Origin: Curtobacterium sp. BH-2-1-1
GTDB taxonomy: Bacteria; Actinomycetota; Actinomycetes; Actinomycetales; Microbacteriaceae
DNA: 64,000 nucleotides
Assembly (NCBI RefSeq): GCF_001806325.1
Contig: NZ_CP017580.1
Location: forward strand, 2,356,001-2,420,000
Direction of reading: 5' to 3'
Shown piece after piece: positions 16,302 through 25,610 of this stretch (positions are counted from its first letter, which is position 1; every line of letters begins with the position of its first letter). The notes under the pieces are model-generated. The model worked only from the letters and a program-made list of their open reading frames with translations, was not told where the DNA came from and did not search any database. The position numbers and the translations under genes are program-made.

Positions 16302-17693
16302 GTGACCCCAGTACCACCGCGACCCGGCACGACCGCCGCAGCCGCGCCTCCCGACCGGAACGCGAGCCGGGGACCCAGCCGACGCGACCTGCTCCGGTGG
16401 GGCGCCGCTGCTGGCGGAGCCTTCGCGCTCAGCGGCCTGCTGGCCGCCTGCTCACCGCAGTCGACCGCAGCCGTCCGCTCCGGACGCGCCGACCTGGCGT
16501 TCTGGACGCACGACCCCGGCTACGAGAAGTTCTTCACCCAGGCGCTGCCGGTCGCCGACCGGGAGTCCGACTTCCGGTTCGCGCTCGACATCACCACGAT
16601 CGCGGCGGCCGACATCCCGACGAAGCTCATCGCCCAGGCGGTCGCGGGCACGGGCACACCGGACGTCGCGGGACTCGAGATCGGAGCGTTCTGCCGGATG
16701 CTCCGCGGCGACATCGCGAAGGAGCTGCTGAGCGACCTGTCGCCGTCGGTGGCCGCGCAGCAGGACGACCTGATCGCCGCACGACTGACGCCGTTCTCGA
16801 AGGACGGACACCTCTACGCGCTCGACTCGGACACCCCGCTCTGCGTGTACTACCACCGTGCCGACCGGTTCGAGGCCCTCGGCATCCCCGACGACCTGAC
16901 GACGTGGGAGGAGTACATGGACCTCGGGGCGAAGCTCAACAAGAGCAAGGGCGTCTCGCTGCACGCGGTCGCGGTCACCGACCCGGGCGGCACGCTGCAG
17001 AGCTACCAGATCCTGCTGCTCCAGCGCGGCGGCGACCTGTACGACGAGGACGGCGGCATCGCCATCCAGACCCCGGAGGCCGAGCGCACCCTGCAGTTCC
17101 TCGTCGACGGCGTGCAGTCCGGAGCGATCGCCACGGTCGCGGACATGTACGGGCCGAGCCTGCAGTCCGGGCTGAAGGGCGGCACGATCCTGGCGGTCGA
17201 CATGCCCTCCTGGTACGCCAGCTACGGCATCAAGCCGAACGTCCCCGAGCAGAAGGGGAAGTGGCGCGTCCGGAACCTGCCCCGGTTCGCCGGTGGCGGC
17301 AGCACGACGAGCGTCGGCGGCGGGACCGGGTTCGCGGTGCTCCGCGACAAGCCCCTCACGAAGGCGGGGATCGACCTCGTGCTCGCGGCGTACCTCGACC
17401 CGGACCAGCAGGTGAAGCGGTACCAGGACCTCGGGTACCTGCCGACGCTGCGCTCGGTCTACGACGACCCGCGCCTCGCCGCGATGAGCGACCCGTACTT
17501 CGGCGGGCAGCAGCTGTTCGGCGTCTACAAGTCCGTCGTCGACGACGTCCCGTCGCAGCACCAGAGCGCCGACGCAGCGATCCTGCAGACCGTCCTGAGC
17601 GGCTACATCATCAAGGCCTACAAGGGCCAGATCTCCCCGAAGCAGGCGCTCGACGCCGCTGCGGCCGACTTCCGCGGCCAGACCCGCGCCTGA
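16302..17693 (+). CDS. Extracellular sugar-binding lipoprotein of ABC importer (galactoside locus)
   Basis: A 463-residue family 1 solute-binding protein. A Tat motif (SRRDLLRW, Arg27-28) is followed by a hydrophobic stretch and a lipobox with Cys50 (LLAAC). AGGAG 7 bases before the GTG supports the start. It begins an operon with two permeases and a GH42 beta-galactosidase, so the ligand is probably a galacto-oligosaccharide or plant galactan fragment. As in the fructan locus no ATPase gene is linked. Confidence 0.9.
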   Translation: MTPVPPRPGTTAAAAPPDRNASRGPSRRDLLRWGAAAGGAFALSGLLAACSPQSTAAVRSGRADLAFWTHDPGYEKFFTQALPVADRESDFRFALDITTIAAADIPTKLIAQAVAGTGTPDVAGLEIGAFCRMLRGDIAKELLSDLSPSVAAQQDDLIAARLTPFSKDGHLYALDSDTPLCVYYHRADRFEALGIPDDLTTWEEYMDLGAKLNKSKGVSLHAVAVTDPGGTLQSYQILLLQRGGDLYDEDGGIAIQTPEAERTLQFLVDGVQSGAIATVADMYGPSLQSGLKGGTILAVDMPSWYASYGIKPNVPEQKGKWRVRNLPRFAGGGSTTSVGGGTGFAVLRDKPLTKAGIDLVLAAYLDPDQQVKRYQDLGYLPTLRSVYDDPRLAAMSDPYFGGQQLFGVYKSVVDDVPSQHQSADAAILQTVLSGYIIKAYKGQISPKQALDAAAADFRGQTRA

Positions 17694-17704
17694 GGAGGAC
17701 GACG

Positions 17705-18649
17705 TTGTCCACATCCACCGCCACCGGCATCCCGGTGTCCGCCACCACGGCCGATCCGCCGGCCCGACGACGACGGCTCAACACGAACGGCGGCAGCGCG
17801 CCGTACCTGTTCATCGCGCCGTTCTACGTGTTGTACGGCCTCTTCATGATCGTGCCGGTGCTCGCCGCCGTGTACCTGTCGCTCACGGAGTGGGTCGGTC
17901 TCGGTGCCCCGAACTGGATCGGGCTGTCGAACTACGCGAACCTGTTCCGCGACACCAGCTTCGGCACCGCCCTGGTGAACTCGCTGATCTACACGCTCAT
18001 CGCCGTGTTCGTCATCGTGCCGGTCTCCCTGCTCGTCGCGCAGGCGCTCAACGCCAAGGGGCTGCGCGCCCGTGACCTGTTCCGCGTGACGTTCTTCATC
18101 CCGATGGTGCTGTCACCGATCGTCATCGCGCTCATCTACAGCCTGGTGTTCGACACGAACTACGGGCTGCTCAACGCCTCGCTCAAGGCGCTGTTCGGGC
18201 TGCCGAACACCGACTGGCTCGGGGACCCGACGCTCGCGAAGGTCGCGATCGGGTTCGTGCTCCTCTGGCGCACGGTCGGGTACCTGACGATCTTCTTCCT
18301 CGCGGCGCTCCAGAACGTGTCGCCGGAGCAGTACGAGGCCGCGTCGCTCGACGGTGCCGGCACGTTCCGGAAGTTCACGAACGTGACCCTGCCGGAGATC
18401 CGACCGGTCACGAGCTTCGTCGTCGTCACGTCGTTCATCAGCGCCGCGCAGCTCTTCGACGAGCCGTACCTGCTGACGAAGGGCGGCCCGGGCGAAGCGA
18501 CCCTGTCCGTCGCCATGTTCATCTACCGCGCCGCGTTCGAGCGACAGCAGTTCGGGTACGCGGCCGCGGCCGGGGTCGTGCTGTTCGTCATCGTCTTCGG
18601 CGTCAGCCAGATCCTCAACCGCGCACTCGCCATCGGGAGGGACGCATGA
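17705..18649 (+). CDS. ABC sugar importer permease 1 (galactoside locus)
   Basis: A 314-residue MalF-like permease with six helices and an EAA loop (QYEAASLDGAGTFRKF). The start is a TTG preceded by AGGAGG at 6 bases, with that ribosome site overlapping the previous stop. No ATG or GTG near the start has a comparable site. Confidence 0.88.
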   Translation: MSTSTATGIPVSATTADPPARRRRLNTNGGSAPYLFIAPFYVLYGLFMIVPVLAAVYLSLTEWVGLGAPNWIGLSNYANLFRDTSFGTALVNSLIYTLIAVFVIVPVSLLVAQALNAKGLRARDLFRVTFFIPMVLSPIVIALIYSLVFDTNYGLLNASLKALFGLPNTDWLGDPTLAKVAIGFVLLWRTVGYLTIFFLAALQNVSPEQYEAASLDGAGTFRKFTNVTLPEIRPVTSFVVVTSFISAAQLFDEPYLLTKGGPGEATLSVAMFIYRAAFERQQFGYAAAAGVVLFVIVFGVSQILNRALAIGRDA

Positions 18650-19554
18650 CCGCCACCACCGACCGCCCGACCACCCGGGCCGTCACGACCGCCGGAGGTC
18701 GGGCTCCCCGCTCCGGCCCGCCCCGCACGCGCGGGTGGGTCGCCCGCCGTGGGCTGCTCTACGCGACCCTCATCGCCCTGCTGCTCGTGTTCGTCTTCCC
18801 GCTGCTCTGGGCCCTGTCCGGATCGTTCAAGCGACGCGGCGACATCTTCGCGACACCGCCGTCGCTGATCCCGAACCCGGCGACCGGCGAGAACTACTCC
18901 AACCTGCTGTCGACCCAGCCGTTCTGGGCGTGGTTCGGCATCAGTGTCGGGACCGCGCTCATCGCCACCGTCGTGTCCGTCTTCGTCTGCGCGATGGCGG
19001 GCTACGGGTTCGCGAAGTTCCGGTTCCGGGGCAAGCGGGTGCTGTTCGCGGTGATGTTCTCGTCGCTGTCCGTGCCGTTCGCGGTGATCCTCGTGCCGCT
19101 CTTCATCCTGGTGGTGAAGTCGGGGCTCACGAACCCGTGGTTCTCGCTCGTCGTGCCGTGGGTGGCGCCGGCGTTCGGCATCTTCATGATGCAGCAGTTC
19201 ATCGTCCAGGCGATCCCGGACGAGATCATCGAGGCCGCCCGCATCGACGGCAACTCGGAGTTCGGCACGTTCCGTCGTGTCGTGCTCCCGTTGCTCCGGC
19301 CGTCCCTCGGCGCACTCGCCGTGTGGAGCTTCCTGCAGAGCTACAACTCGTTCCAGTGGCCGCTGGTCCTGTTGTCCGACTCGAACCAGTACACCCTGCC
19401 GCTCGGCCTCAACGCGATCTTCGCCTCGGAGAACCGCTCGTACGACCTCGTGCTCGCCGGCGCCGTGCTCGCGAGCGTGCCGACCATCCTCGTGTTCCTG
19501 CTCCTCCGCAAGCAGTTGCTCGACGGCCTGACGGCCGGCGCCGTGAAGGGCTGA
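18646..19554 (+). CDS. ABC sugar importer permease 2 (galactoside locus)
   Basis: A 302-residue MalG-like permease with six helices and the EAA loop IEAARIDGNSEFGTF. ATGA overlap with the preceding permease shows tight coupling. It completes the membrane part of the importer and is followed 3 bases later by the GH42 gene. Confidence 0.9.
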   Translation: MTATTDRPTTRAVTTAGGRAPRSGPPRTRGWVARRGLLYATLIALLLVFVFPLLWALSGSFKRRGDIFATPPSLIPNPATGENYSNLLSTQPFWAWFGISVGTALIATVVSVFVCAMAGYGFAKFRFRGKRVLFAVMFSSLSVPFAVILVPLFILVVKSGLTNPWFSLVVPWVAPAFGIFMMQQFIVQAIPDEIIEAARIDGNSEFGTFRRVVLPLLRPSLGALAVWSFLQSYNSFQWPLVLLSDSNQYTLPLGLNAIFASENRSYDLVLAGAVLASVPTILVFLLLRKQLLDGLTAGAVKG

Positions 19555-19557
19555 GAC

Positions 19558-21699
19558 ATGACCCGCGACCAAGCACCCTCGAACGGAGTACCCCGCACCA
19601 TGCAGCACGACCGCGTCCTCTTCGGCGCCGCTTACTACCACGAGTACCAGCCCACACCCCGGCTCGACGAGGACATGCGCCTCATGCAGGAGGCCGGGTT
19701 CTCGGTCATCCGCGTCGGCGAGTCCGTCTGGAGCACCTGGGAGCCGGAGAACGGCCGGTTCGACCTCGAGTGGCTCGCCCCGGTGCTGGACGCCGCGCAC
19801 GAGCACGGCATCCGGGTGGTCCTCGGCACGCCGACCTACGCGGTGCCGATGTGGCTCGCCCGCATCGTGCCGGAGATCAACGTCCGGCGACGGACCGGCG
19901 GCGAGGCGATGGGCTGGGGGGCTCGCCAGGAGATCGACTACGCCCACCCCGCGTTCCTGTTCCACGCCGAGCGGGTCATCCGGAAGATCGTCGCCCGGTA
20001 CGCCGACCACCCGGCCGTGATCGGGTACCAGGTCGACAACGAGCCGGGCAACGAGCTCATCGCGAACCCCGAGGTGTTCCAGCGGTTCGTCGACCACCTG
20101 CGGCACACCTACGGGAGCGTCGAGCGGCTCAACGAGGAGTGGGGGCTGACCTACTGGTCGCACCGGCTCTCGACCTGGGCGGACCTGTGGACCCCGGACG
20201 GCAACGCGCAGCCGCAGTACGACCTCGCGTGGCGTCGGTTCCAGGCCTCGATCACGACGGACTTCATCGCCTGGCAGGCATCGGTCGTGCGGGAGTACTC
20301 CCGTGCGGACCAGTTCGTCACGACGTGCATCGCCTACGAGCGGCCCACCGTCGAGGACGAGGTGCTCACCCGTTCCCTCGACGTCACGGCCGGCAACCCC
20401 TACTACCGGATGCAGGACGCGCTCGAGCTCCCGAGCACCGACGAGCCGGCCCAGTTCTGGACGTCGTCCGGCGCCTGGTCGATCGTCGCGTCGGGTGACC
20501 GGATGTACGGGTCGAAGCAGGCGCCGTTCCTCGTCACCGAGACGAACGCGCAGGCCATCGGCTTCTCGTGGATGAACGAGCCGGCGTACGAGGGGCAGTG
20601 GCGCCAGGCCGCGTGGGCGCTCGTGTCCCGTGGCGCCTCGATGATCGAGTACTGGCACTGGCACACGCTGCACTACGGGGTGGAGACGTACTGGGGCGGG
20701 GTGCTCCCGCACTCCCAGCAGCCTGGGCGGACGTACGAGGAGATCGCCCGGATCGGTGCCGAGTTCGCGCGCGCCGGGGACCGGGTCGCCGGACTCCGGC
20801 CGCACGCCGACGTCGCGCTGCTCTTCTCGAACGAGTCGAAGTGGGCGTTGAACGAACACCCGGCGCTCGGCGACGGCATGGAGCCCGACCGCCGATCGTG
20901 GCAGACGGTCTACGACGCCTTCGCCCGCGGGGTGTTCGACGCCGGGCTCCAGGCGAACACGGTGCACCCGTCGCAGGTGTTCGACCGCGACCCGGCGTCC
21001 TTCGCCGCCGAGCGCCCGGTCCTCGTCGCCGCGGCGTTCACCATCGCCACCGATGCGCAGCTGCACTGGCTCGCCGCCTACGCCGAGGCCGGCGGCCACC
21101 TCGTGGTCGGCATCCGCACCGGCTACGAGGACGAGGAGGCGCGTGCCCGGCTCGAGCGCAAGCCCGCCTTCCTCGACGTCGCGGCGGGCGTCCACTACGA
21201 CGAGTTCAGCAACCTCGGTCGCCGCATCCCGGTGTCCGCCGGGGCCGCCGCGACGGACCACGGGTTCTCCGTGCCGGTCGGGGCCACGGCGACCCGGTGG
21301 GCGGACGGCCTGCTCGTCGACGACGCCGACGTGCTCGTCGGGTACGACCACCCGCACCACGGCCGGTTCGCCGCGGTCACCACCCGTGCGCACGGTGCCG
21401 GACGGGTGACCTACGTCGGGACCGTCCCGGACCCGGCGCTCGCCGCGGCGCTCGTCGACTGGGCGGCTCCAGGGGCGGACGGAGCACCCGGCTGGCGTCC
21501 CCAGACCGACACGCAGTCGGTGCAGAGTTCGGTCAACGGACGCGGGGAGACCGTGCACGTGGTCCACAACTGGTCGTGGACGCCGAGCGCCTTCCGGGTG
21601 CCGGTCGCGGCGGAGGACGTCCTCGACGGCACGGCGCTCGCCGCCGGGTCCGAGCTGTCGCTCGGGGCGTGGGACGTGCGGGTGCTGGCCGTCCGGTAG
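19558..21699 (+). CDS. GH42 beta-galactosidase
   Basis: A 713-residue GH42 enzyme with a catalytic TIM barrel (about 20-400), a trimerisation domain of the GATase-like fold and a C-terminal beta domain. The acid/base Glu162 is in VDNEPGN and the nucleophile Glu328 in VTETN. No signal peptide is visible, so it should hydrolyse imported galactosides in the cytoplasm. The first ATG gives an extra 14 residues; an ATG at 19600 (Met15), just before the conserved barrel start, is also possible. Confidence 0.92.
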   Translation: MTRDQAPSNGVPRTMQHDRVLFGAAYYHEYQPTPRLDEDMRLMQEAGFSVIRVGESVWSTWEPENGRFDLEWLAPVLDAAHEHGIRVVLGTPTYAVPMWLARIVPEINVRRRTGGEAMGWGARQEIDYAHPAFLFHAERVIRKIVARYADHPAVIGYQVDNEPGNELIANPEVFQRFVDHLRHTYGSVERLNEEWGLTYWSHRLSTWADLWTPDGNAQPQYDLAWRRFQASITTDFIAWQASVVREYSRADQFVTTCIAYERPTVEDEVLTRSLDVTAGNPYYRMQDALELPSTDEPAQFWTSSGAWSIVASGDRMYGSKQAPFLVTETNAQAIGFSWMNEPAYEGQWRQAAWALVSRGASMIEYWHWHTLHYGVETYWGGVLPHSQQPGRTYEEIARIGAEFARAGDRVAGLRPHADVALLFSNESKWALNEHPALGDGMEPDRRSWQTVYDAFARGVFDAGLQANTVHPSQVFDRDPASFAAERPVLVAAAFTIATDAQLHWLAAYAEAGGHLVVGIRTGYEDEEARARLERKPAFLDVAAGVHYDEFSNLGRRIPVSAGAAATDHGFSVPVGATATRWADGLLVDDADVLVGYDHPHHGRFAAVTTRAHGAGRVTYVGTVPDPALAAALVDWAAPGADGAPGWRPQTDTQSVQSSVNGRGETVHVVHNWSWTPSAFRVPVAAEDVLDGTALAAGSELSLGAWDVRVLAVR

Positions 21700-21711
21700 G
21701 CGACCACTGCG

Positions 21712-21753
21712 GGACGGGAGGCGCGGTGCCAGCTGGCACCGCGCCTCCCGTCC
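21712..21753. terminator. Perfect 42-base palindromic terminator, GGAGGCGCG family
   Basis: Exact 21-base arms centred on the same GCCAGCTGGC as the palindrome at 5161, but with ACGGGAGG in place of ACTGGAGG. It lies between the convergent GH42 and sigma-factor genes. Confidence 0.75.
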
Positions 21754-21762
21754 ACCGTCAGG

Positions 21763-22290
21763 TCACCGCCACGCCGCCAGCTCACGTGAGAGCGTCGCCC
21801 GCGCCCGGACGAGCATCCCGCGCACCGTCGAGACCGGCAGGCCGAGCGCATCGGCGACCTCCCGGTAGGACAGCTGCTCGACGTGCCGCAGCTCCCAGCA
21901 CCGGCGCTGCGTCGCGGGCATGGTCGTGAGCACCGCCGTCGCAGCCTGCGCGAGGGACGCACGCTCGGTGACACCGGTCGGGGCGTGGTCGTCCGCTGCG
22001 GGCGTCGACTCGTCGAGCCGTCCGGTGACCCGCGCGGCGGCCCCGCTGAACCGGTCGTAGCTCCGCCGCCGAGCAGTGGTCACGAGCCAGCCGCCGATCG
22101 CCGCCGCATCGACGATCGACCCCAGGTTCGTCCACGCCGCGAGGAACGTCTCCTGCACGACGTCGTCGGCGTCCGCGTGGGAGTGCAGGACGCGCATGGC
22201 GGTGGCGTGCACGAGCGGCGTGTGCCGTCGCACGATCGATGCGAAGTCCGCGGGGTGCGGTGGTGCTGCGGTGGGGGCGCGCATGAGCAC
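21763..22290 (-). CDS. ECF-type RNA polymerase sigma factor
   Basis: A 175-residue sigma factor. Region 2 (ATAMRVLHSHADADDVVQET, about 30-50) binds the -10 element and core, and region 4 (LSYREVADALGLPVSTVRGM, about 138-158) the -35 element; regions 3 and 1.1 are absent, as in ECF factors. GGAG at 6 bases supports the GTG start. No anti-sigma gene is adjacent, so its control and targets are unknown. Confidence 0.88.
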   Translation of the reverse strand: MLMRAPTAAPPHPADFASIVRRHTPLVHATAMRVLHSHADADDVVQETFLAAWTNLGSIVDAAAIGGWLVTTARRRSYDRFSGAAARVTGRLDESTPAADDHAPTGVTERASLAQAATAVLTTMPATQRRCWELRHVEQLSYREVADALGLPVSTVRGMLVRARATLSRELAAWR

Positions 22291-22362
22291 GGTGGGCTCC
22301 GATCCTCGGGTGGATGCGTCCAGGGGATTCGGAATCGGGTCACGCCGAGAGGGTCGTGGTGC

Positions 22363-22548
22363 TTACCCCAGATCGTGGGGGACCGGGCCTGGTGCGAGGC
22401 CGCCCGACCAGCGCCGGATGGCGTCCTCGTCGAGCGCGGTGATCCCGTGGTGCACCGGGAGGGTGACGTGGAGTGCGATCTTCGCGTCGTCGGGTGCCAG
22501 CCGGTCCGCGAAGGGGAAGAGGTCGGTCTCGTGACCGTCGGACGCGCA
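22363..22548 (-). pseudogene. Possible remnant of a gene's 3' end
   Basis: In the 375-base gap between the sigma-factor and HisD genes, one minus-strand frame reads 61 residues of balanced, protein-like sequence (for example DLFPFADRLAPDDAKIALHV then LPVHHGITALDEDAIRRW) to a TAA stop, with an in-frame stop directly upstream and no plausible start. This could be the decayed C-terminus of a lost gene. The plus-strand frame over the same bases is also open, so chance cannot be excluded. Confidence 0.3.
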
Positions 22549-22591
22549 TCAGCAGGGACCGACAGCACGAGGCACGACCGCGTCGTGGGTC

Positions 22592-22610
22592 CCATCGTGT
22601 TTCCCGATGG
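22592..22610. promoter_or_regulatory. Inverted repeat upstream of HisD-like gene
   Basis: CCATCG-N7-CGATGG, 56 bases before the ATG, is a candidate operator for the HisD/permease/hydrolase operon. The linked LysR-type regulator is a possible partner, but no LysR T-N11-A pattern is clear. Confidence 0.3.
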
Positions 22611-22665
22611 ACCTCGGCTGCCATTCGGGCTACCTCCCCGCCCCACCCGTGGCCAGGGTGGACCC

Positions 22666-24006
22666 ATGCAGCTCTCCTCCCGCTTCACCACCCGCAACGC
22701 CGACCGCTTCCGCTTCGTCAAGGCGCCCGGCCTCGACACCCCGCCCGCGCAGCGCGACCCCGCGGTCATCGAGACGGTGAGCCGCATGCTCTCGGAGATC
22801 GAACGCGGTGGCATGGACGCGATCGCCCGGTACGCCCGGGAACTCGACCGGCAGGACGCACTCCTCGAGCTGTCCGCTGCCGAGATCGCGGCGAGCGGTG
22901 ACCGCCTCGCGCCGGACCTGCGTGAGGCGATCGAGCTCGGCTCGGCGCGGACCAAGCAGTTCGCGGCGATGCAGCGGGAGCACCTCACGGACTTCGAGGC
23001 GGAGCTCGCCGACGGCCTCGTCGTTGGCCAGCGCTACGTCCCGGTCGGCAGCGTCGGCGCGTACCTGCCCGCCGGGCGCTTCCCGCTGACCGCGAGCGCG
23101 TTCATGACGGTCGGGGTGGCCAAGGTCGCTGGTGTCCCGTCGGTCGTCGCGTGCACGCCGCCGCAGCCGGACGGTGGCGCGAACGACGCGGTCACGTACG
23201 CGGCGCACCTGTCCGGAGTCGACCGGCTGTTCGTCCTCGGCGGGGTGCAGGCGCTCGCGGCGATGGCGTTCGGTCTGCTCGACACGGACCTCGACCCGGT
23301 CGACATGCTCGTCGGCGCAGGCAACGCGTACGTGGCCGAGGCGAAGCGCCAGCTCTTCGGGACGGTCGCGATCGACCTGCTCGCCGGTCCCAGCGAGGTG
23401 GCGGTCATCGCAGACGACTCGGCGGACGCGGAGATCGTCGCCGCGGACCTGCTCGGGCAGGCCGAACACGGGCCGAACTCCCCGGCGGCCCTCGTCACGA
23501 CGTCCGAGCGGCTCGCGCACGAGGTCGTGGCCGCCGTCGAGCGGCAGCTCCCCGCACTGTCCACGAACGCGATCTGCGGGCCCGCCTGGCGCGACCACGG
23601 TTCGGTCGTGCTCGTCCCGACGCGCGAGGACGCCGTGCTCGTGATGGACGAGCTGGCTCCGGAACACCTCGAGGTCCAGACCACCGACGACGAGTGGTAC
23701 CACGACCACCTCACCAACTACGGCTCGCTGTTCCTCGGGCACTGGAGCACCGTCGCCTACTCGGACAAGGGCATGGCCGGCACGAACCACACCCTGCCGA
23801 CCGCCGGGGGAGCGAAGCACAGCGCGGGACTCTCGGTGTCGCGCTACCTCAAGCCGCTCACCTACCAGCGCATCGCCCGCGAGGCCACCCCGTCGGTCGC
23901 GCACGCCGTCGACGTCATCTCGGCGAGCGAGGGCATGAGCGCGCACCGCGCCACCGCCACCATGCGCCTCGACACGTACGCACCCGTCGCAGCGAGCAAC
24001 GACTGA
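22666..24006 (+). CDS. HisD-like NAD-dependent dehydrogenase
   Basis: A 446-residue member of the histidinol dehydrogenase family. The zinc-ligand motif GQAEHG (Gln265, His268), the general-base motif APEHLE and the terminal AHRAT histidine are present. The Asp-containing loop before GTNHTLPT is one residue longer than I expect for biosynthetic HisD. No other histidine gene is nearby; it is followed by an APC permease and a carbon-nitrogen hydrolase. The family includes catabolic alcohol dehydrogenases such as HpsN, so I infer oxidation of an imported hydroxylated or amino-alcohol compound. A true histidinol dehydrogenase role is not excluded. Confidence 0.8.
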   Translation: MQLSSRFTTRNADRFRFVKAPGLDTPPAQRDPAVIETVSRMLSEIERGGMDAIARYARELDRQDALLELSAAEIAASGDRLAPDLREAIELGSARTKQFAAMQREHLTDFEAELADGLVVGQRYVPVGSVGAYLPAGRFPLTASAFMTVGVAKVAGVPSVVACTPPQPDGGANDAVTYAAHLSGVDRLFVLGGVQALAAMAFGLLDTDLDPVDMLVGAGNAYVAEAKRQLFGTVAIDLLAGPSEVAVIADDSADAEIVAADLLGQAEHGPNSPAALVTTSERLAHEVVAAVERQLPALSTNAICGPAWRDHGSVVLVPTREDAVLVMDELAPEHLEVQTTDDEWYHDHLTNYGSLFLGHWSTVAYSDKGMAGTNHTLPTAGGAKHSAGLSVSRYLKPLTYQRIAREATPSVAHAVDVISASEGMSAHRATATMRLDTYAPVAASND

Positions 24007-24071
24007 CCCCTGCATCACCCCCGTACCTCCCACCCCACCCGACCCGAACACCGACCGCATCGGAGCCAGCG

Positions 24072-25610
24072 ATGACCACCGAGCACCACTCCAGCCCAGT
24101 CTCCTCGAGCCCCGGCGCCGCCGGCCCCGGCCTGAAACGGGAGCTCAAGGTCGCCGACGCCGCGGCGTTCTCCGTCGGCCTCATCGGACCCGTCGGGGTC
24201 ATGGCCCTCCTCGGGGCGGGTGCCGCGGGCATCCTCGGGCGCGGCGCCACCTGGGCCTTCGTGTTCGCGCTCGTCGCGGTGTCCCTCGTCGCGTACGGGT
24301 TCGTGAAGCTGTCGCGGAACATCGCGCACACGGGCTCCGTCTACGCCACGGTGGGCCTCACGCTCGGCGCGCGAGCAGGGTTCGTCGCCGGCTGGGCGCT
24401 GTTCTTCGGCTACGTGACGATCGGTGCCGGGTCCGGCATCGAGATCAGCCTGTTCGTCACGCAGCTGTTGAACGACGTCGGGCTGGACGTCGCGCCGGAC
24501 TGGATCTGGGTGACGATCGTGGCGCTCGCCGTCGTCGTGCTGCTCGGACGTCGCCCGGTCCACGTCATCACGCGGTCGTTGCTCTACGCCGAGCTGATCG
24601 GTGCCGTGCTCGTCACCGTCCTCAACGTCGTCGTGCTCGTCCGGCTCGGGGTCGGCGCGGCGCCCGCCGGTCGGCACCTCAGCTGGGACTTCCTCGCCCT
24701 GCCGAGCGGCACCGACGTCGGTCTGATCGCGGGCGCCGCGGTGTTCGGGTTCCTCGCGTTCGCCGGCTTCGAGGGCGCGGCGACCCTGGGCGAGGAGACG
24801 AGCAACCCGAAGCGGGACATCCCGAAGGCCCTGAAGATCGCGATCGTCGTCGTCGGCGCGTTCTACCTGCTGTCGATCGTCGCGCAGTCGCTCGGCTACG
24901 GCACCTCGGCAGCCGGGGTGAAGCAGTTCGCCGGCTCGGCGGCCCCTTACGGCGACCTGGCCCGCACGTACGTCGGCAGCTGGCTCGCCGACCTGCTCAC
25001 CCTCGCCGCCGTGGTCAGCCTGTTCGCCATCTTCCTCGGCACCCTGTCCGGAGCGTCGCGCGTCCTCTTCGCCCTGTCCCGCGACACCGGCATCGCCCGG
25101 CCGGTTGCGAAGCTGTCGCCGCAGGGATCGCCGGTCAACGCCCTGAGCGTCGTCGCGGTCGTCGTCCTGCTCGTCGTGGTCGGGGAACGGCTCTCGGGCG
25201 CAGCGGTGCTCGACGCGACGTACTGGGCGCTCACCGTCGGGACCATCGCACTGCTCGTCGCCTACGTCCTCGCCACCGTCGGGGCCGTCCGGTTCCTCTT
25301 CTTCTCGCGCCGGACCGACACCCCGAGGTGGCAGATCGTCGTGCCGGTCCTGGCGCTCGCCCTGGTGCTCTACACGATCTACAAGAACGCCGTCGGGCTC
25401 GAGGCGCCGTACAGCTGGTTCCCGTACATCGTCGCGGCGTGGCTCCTCGTCGGGCTCGCGATCACGTTCCGGACGGGGCTGGTCGAACGGGTTCGGGTCG
25501 CCCTGGCAGCGTCGACCGGGGACGGCCGGGAGGCACCTTCCGCAGTCGCCGACGGCACCGCACCGCCGCAGCGACCCGCGTCCCGTGACGACGAGGACGT
25601 GGTCGCGTGA
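24072..25610 (+). CDS. APC-superfamily amino acid/amine permease
   Basis: A 512-residue transporter with about 12 helices. The first helix holds the substrate-binding Gly-rich break (GLIGPVGVMALLGAG) and a later segment reads FAGFEGAATLGEE, typical of the APC superfamily. A polar C-terminal tail of about 40 residues follows. GGAG precedes the ATG and the stop overlaps the hydrolase start as GTGA. It probably imports the substrate used by the neighbouring HisD-like and hydrolase enzymes. Confidence 0.87.
   Translation: MTTEHHSSPVSSSPGAAGPGLKRELKVADAAAFSVGLIGPVGVMALLGAGAAGILGRGATWAFVFALVAVSLVAYGFVKLSRNIAHTGSVYATVGLTLGARAGFVAGWALFFGYVTIGAGSGIEISLFVTQLLNDVGLDVAPDWIWVTIVALAVVVLLGRRPVHVITRSLLYAELIGAVLVTVLNVVVLVRLGVGAAPAGRHLSWDFLALPSGTDVGLIAGAAVFGFLAFAGFEGAATLGEETSNPKRDIPKALKIAIVVVGAFYLLSIVAQSLGYGTSAAGVKQFAGSAAPYGDLARTYVGSWLADLLTLAAVVSLFAIFLGTLSGASRVLFALSRDTGIARPVAKLSPQGSPVNALSVVAVVVLLVVVGERLSGAAVLDATYWALTVGTIALLVAYVLATVGAVRFLFFSRRTDTPRWQIVVPVLALALVLYTIYKNAVGLEAPYSWFPYIVAAWLLVGLAITFRTGLVERVRVALAASTGDGREAPSAVADGTAPPQRPASRDDEDVVA

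Noticed and set aside
18523..21567. 1014-codon open frame on the minus strand opposite permease and GH42 genes
   Set aside because: Low-complexity charged sequence, no ribosome site or motif; an antisense shadow of two clear genes.
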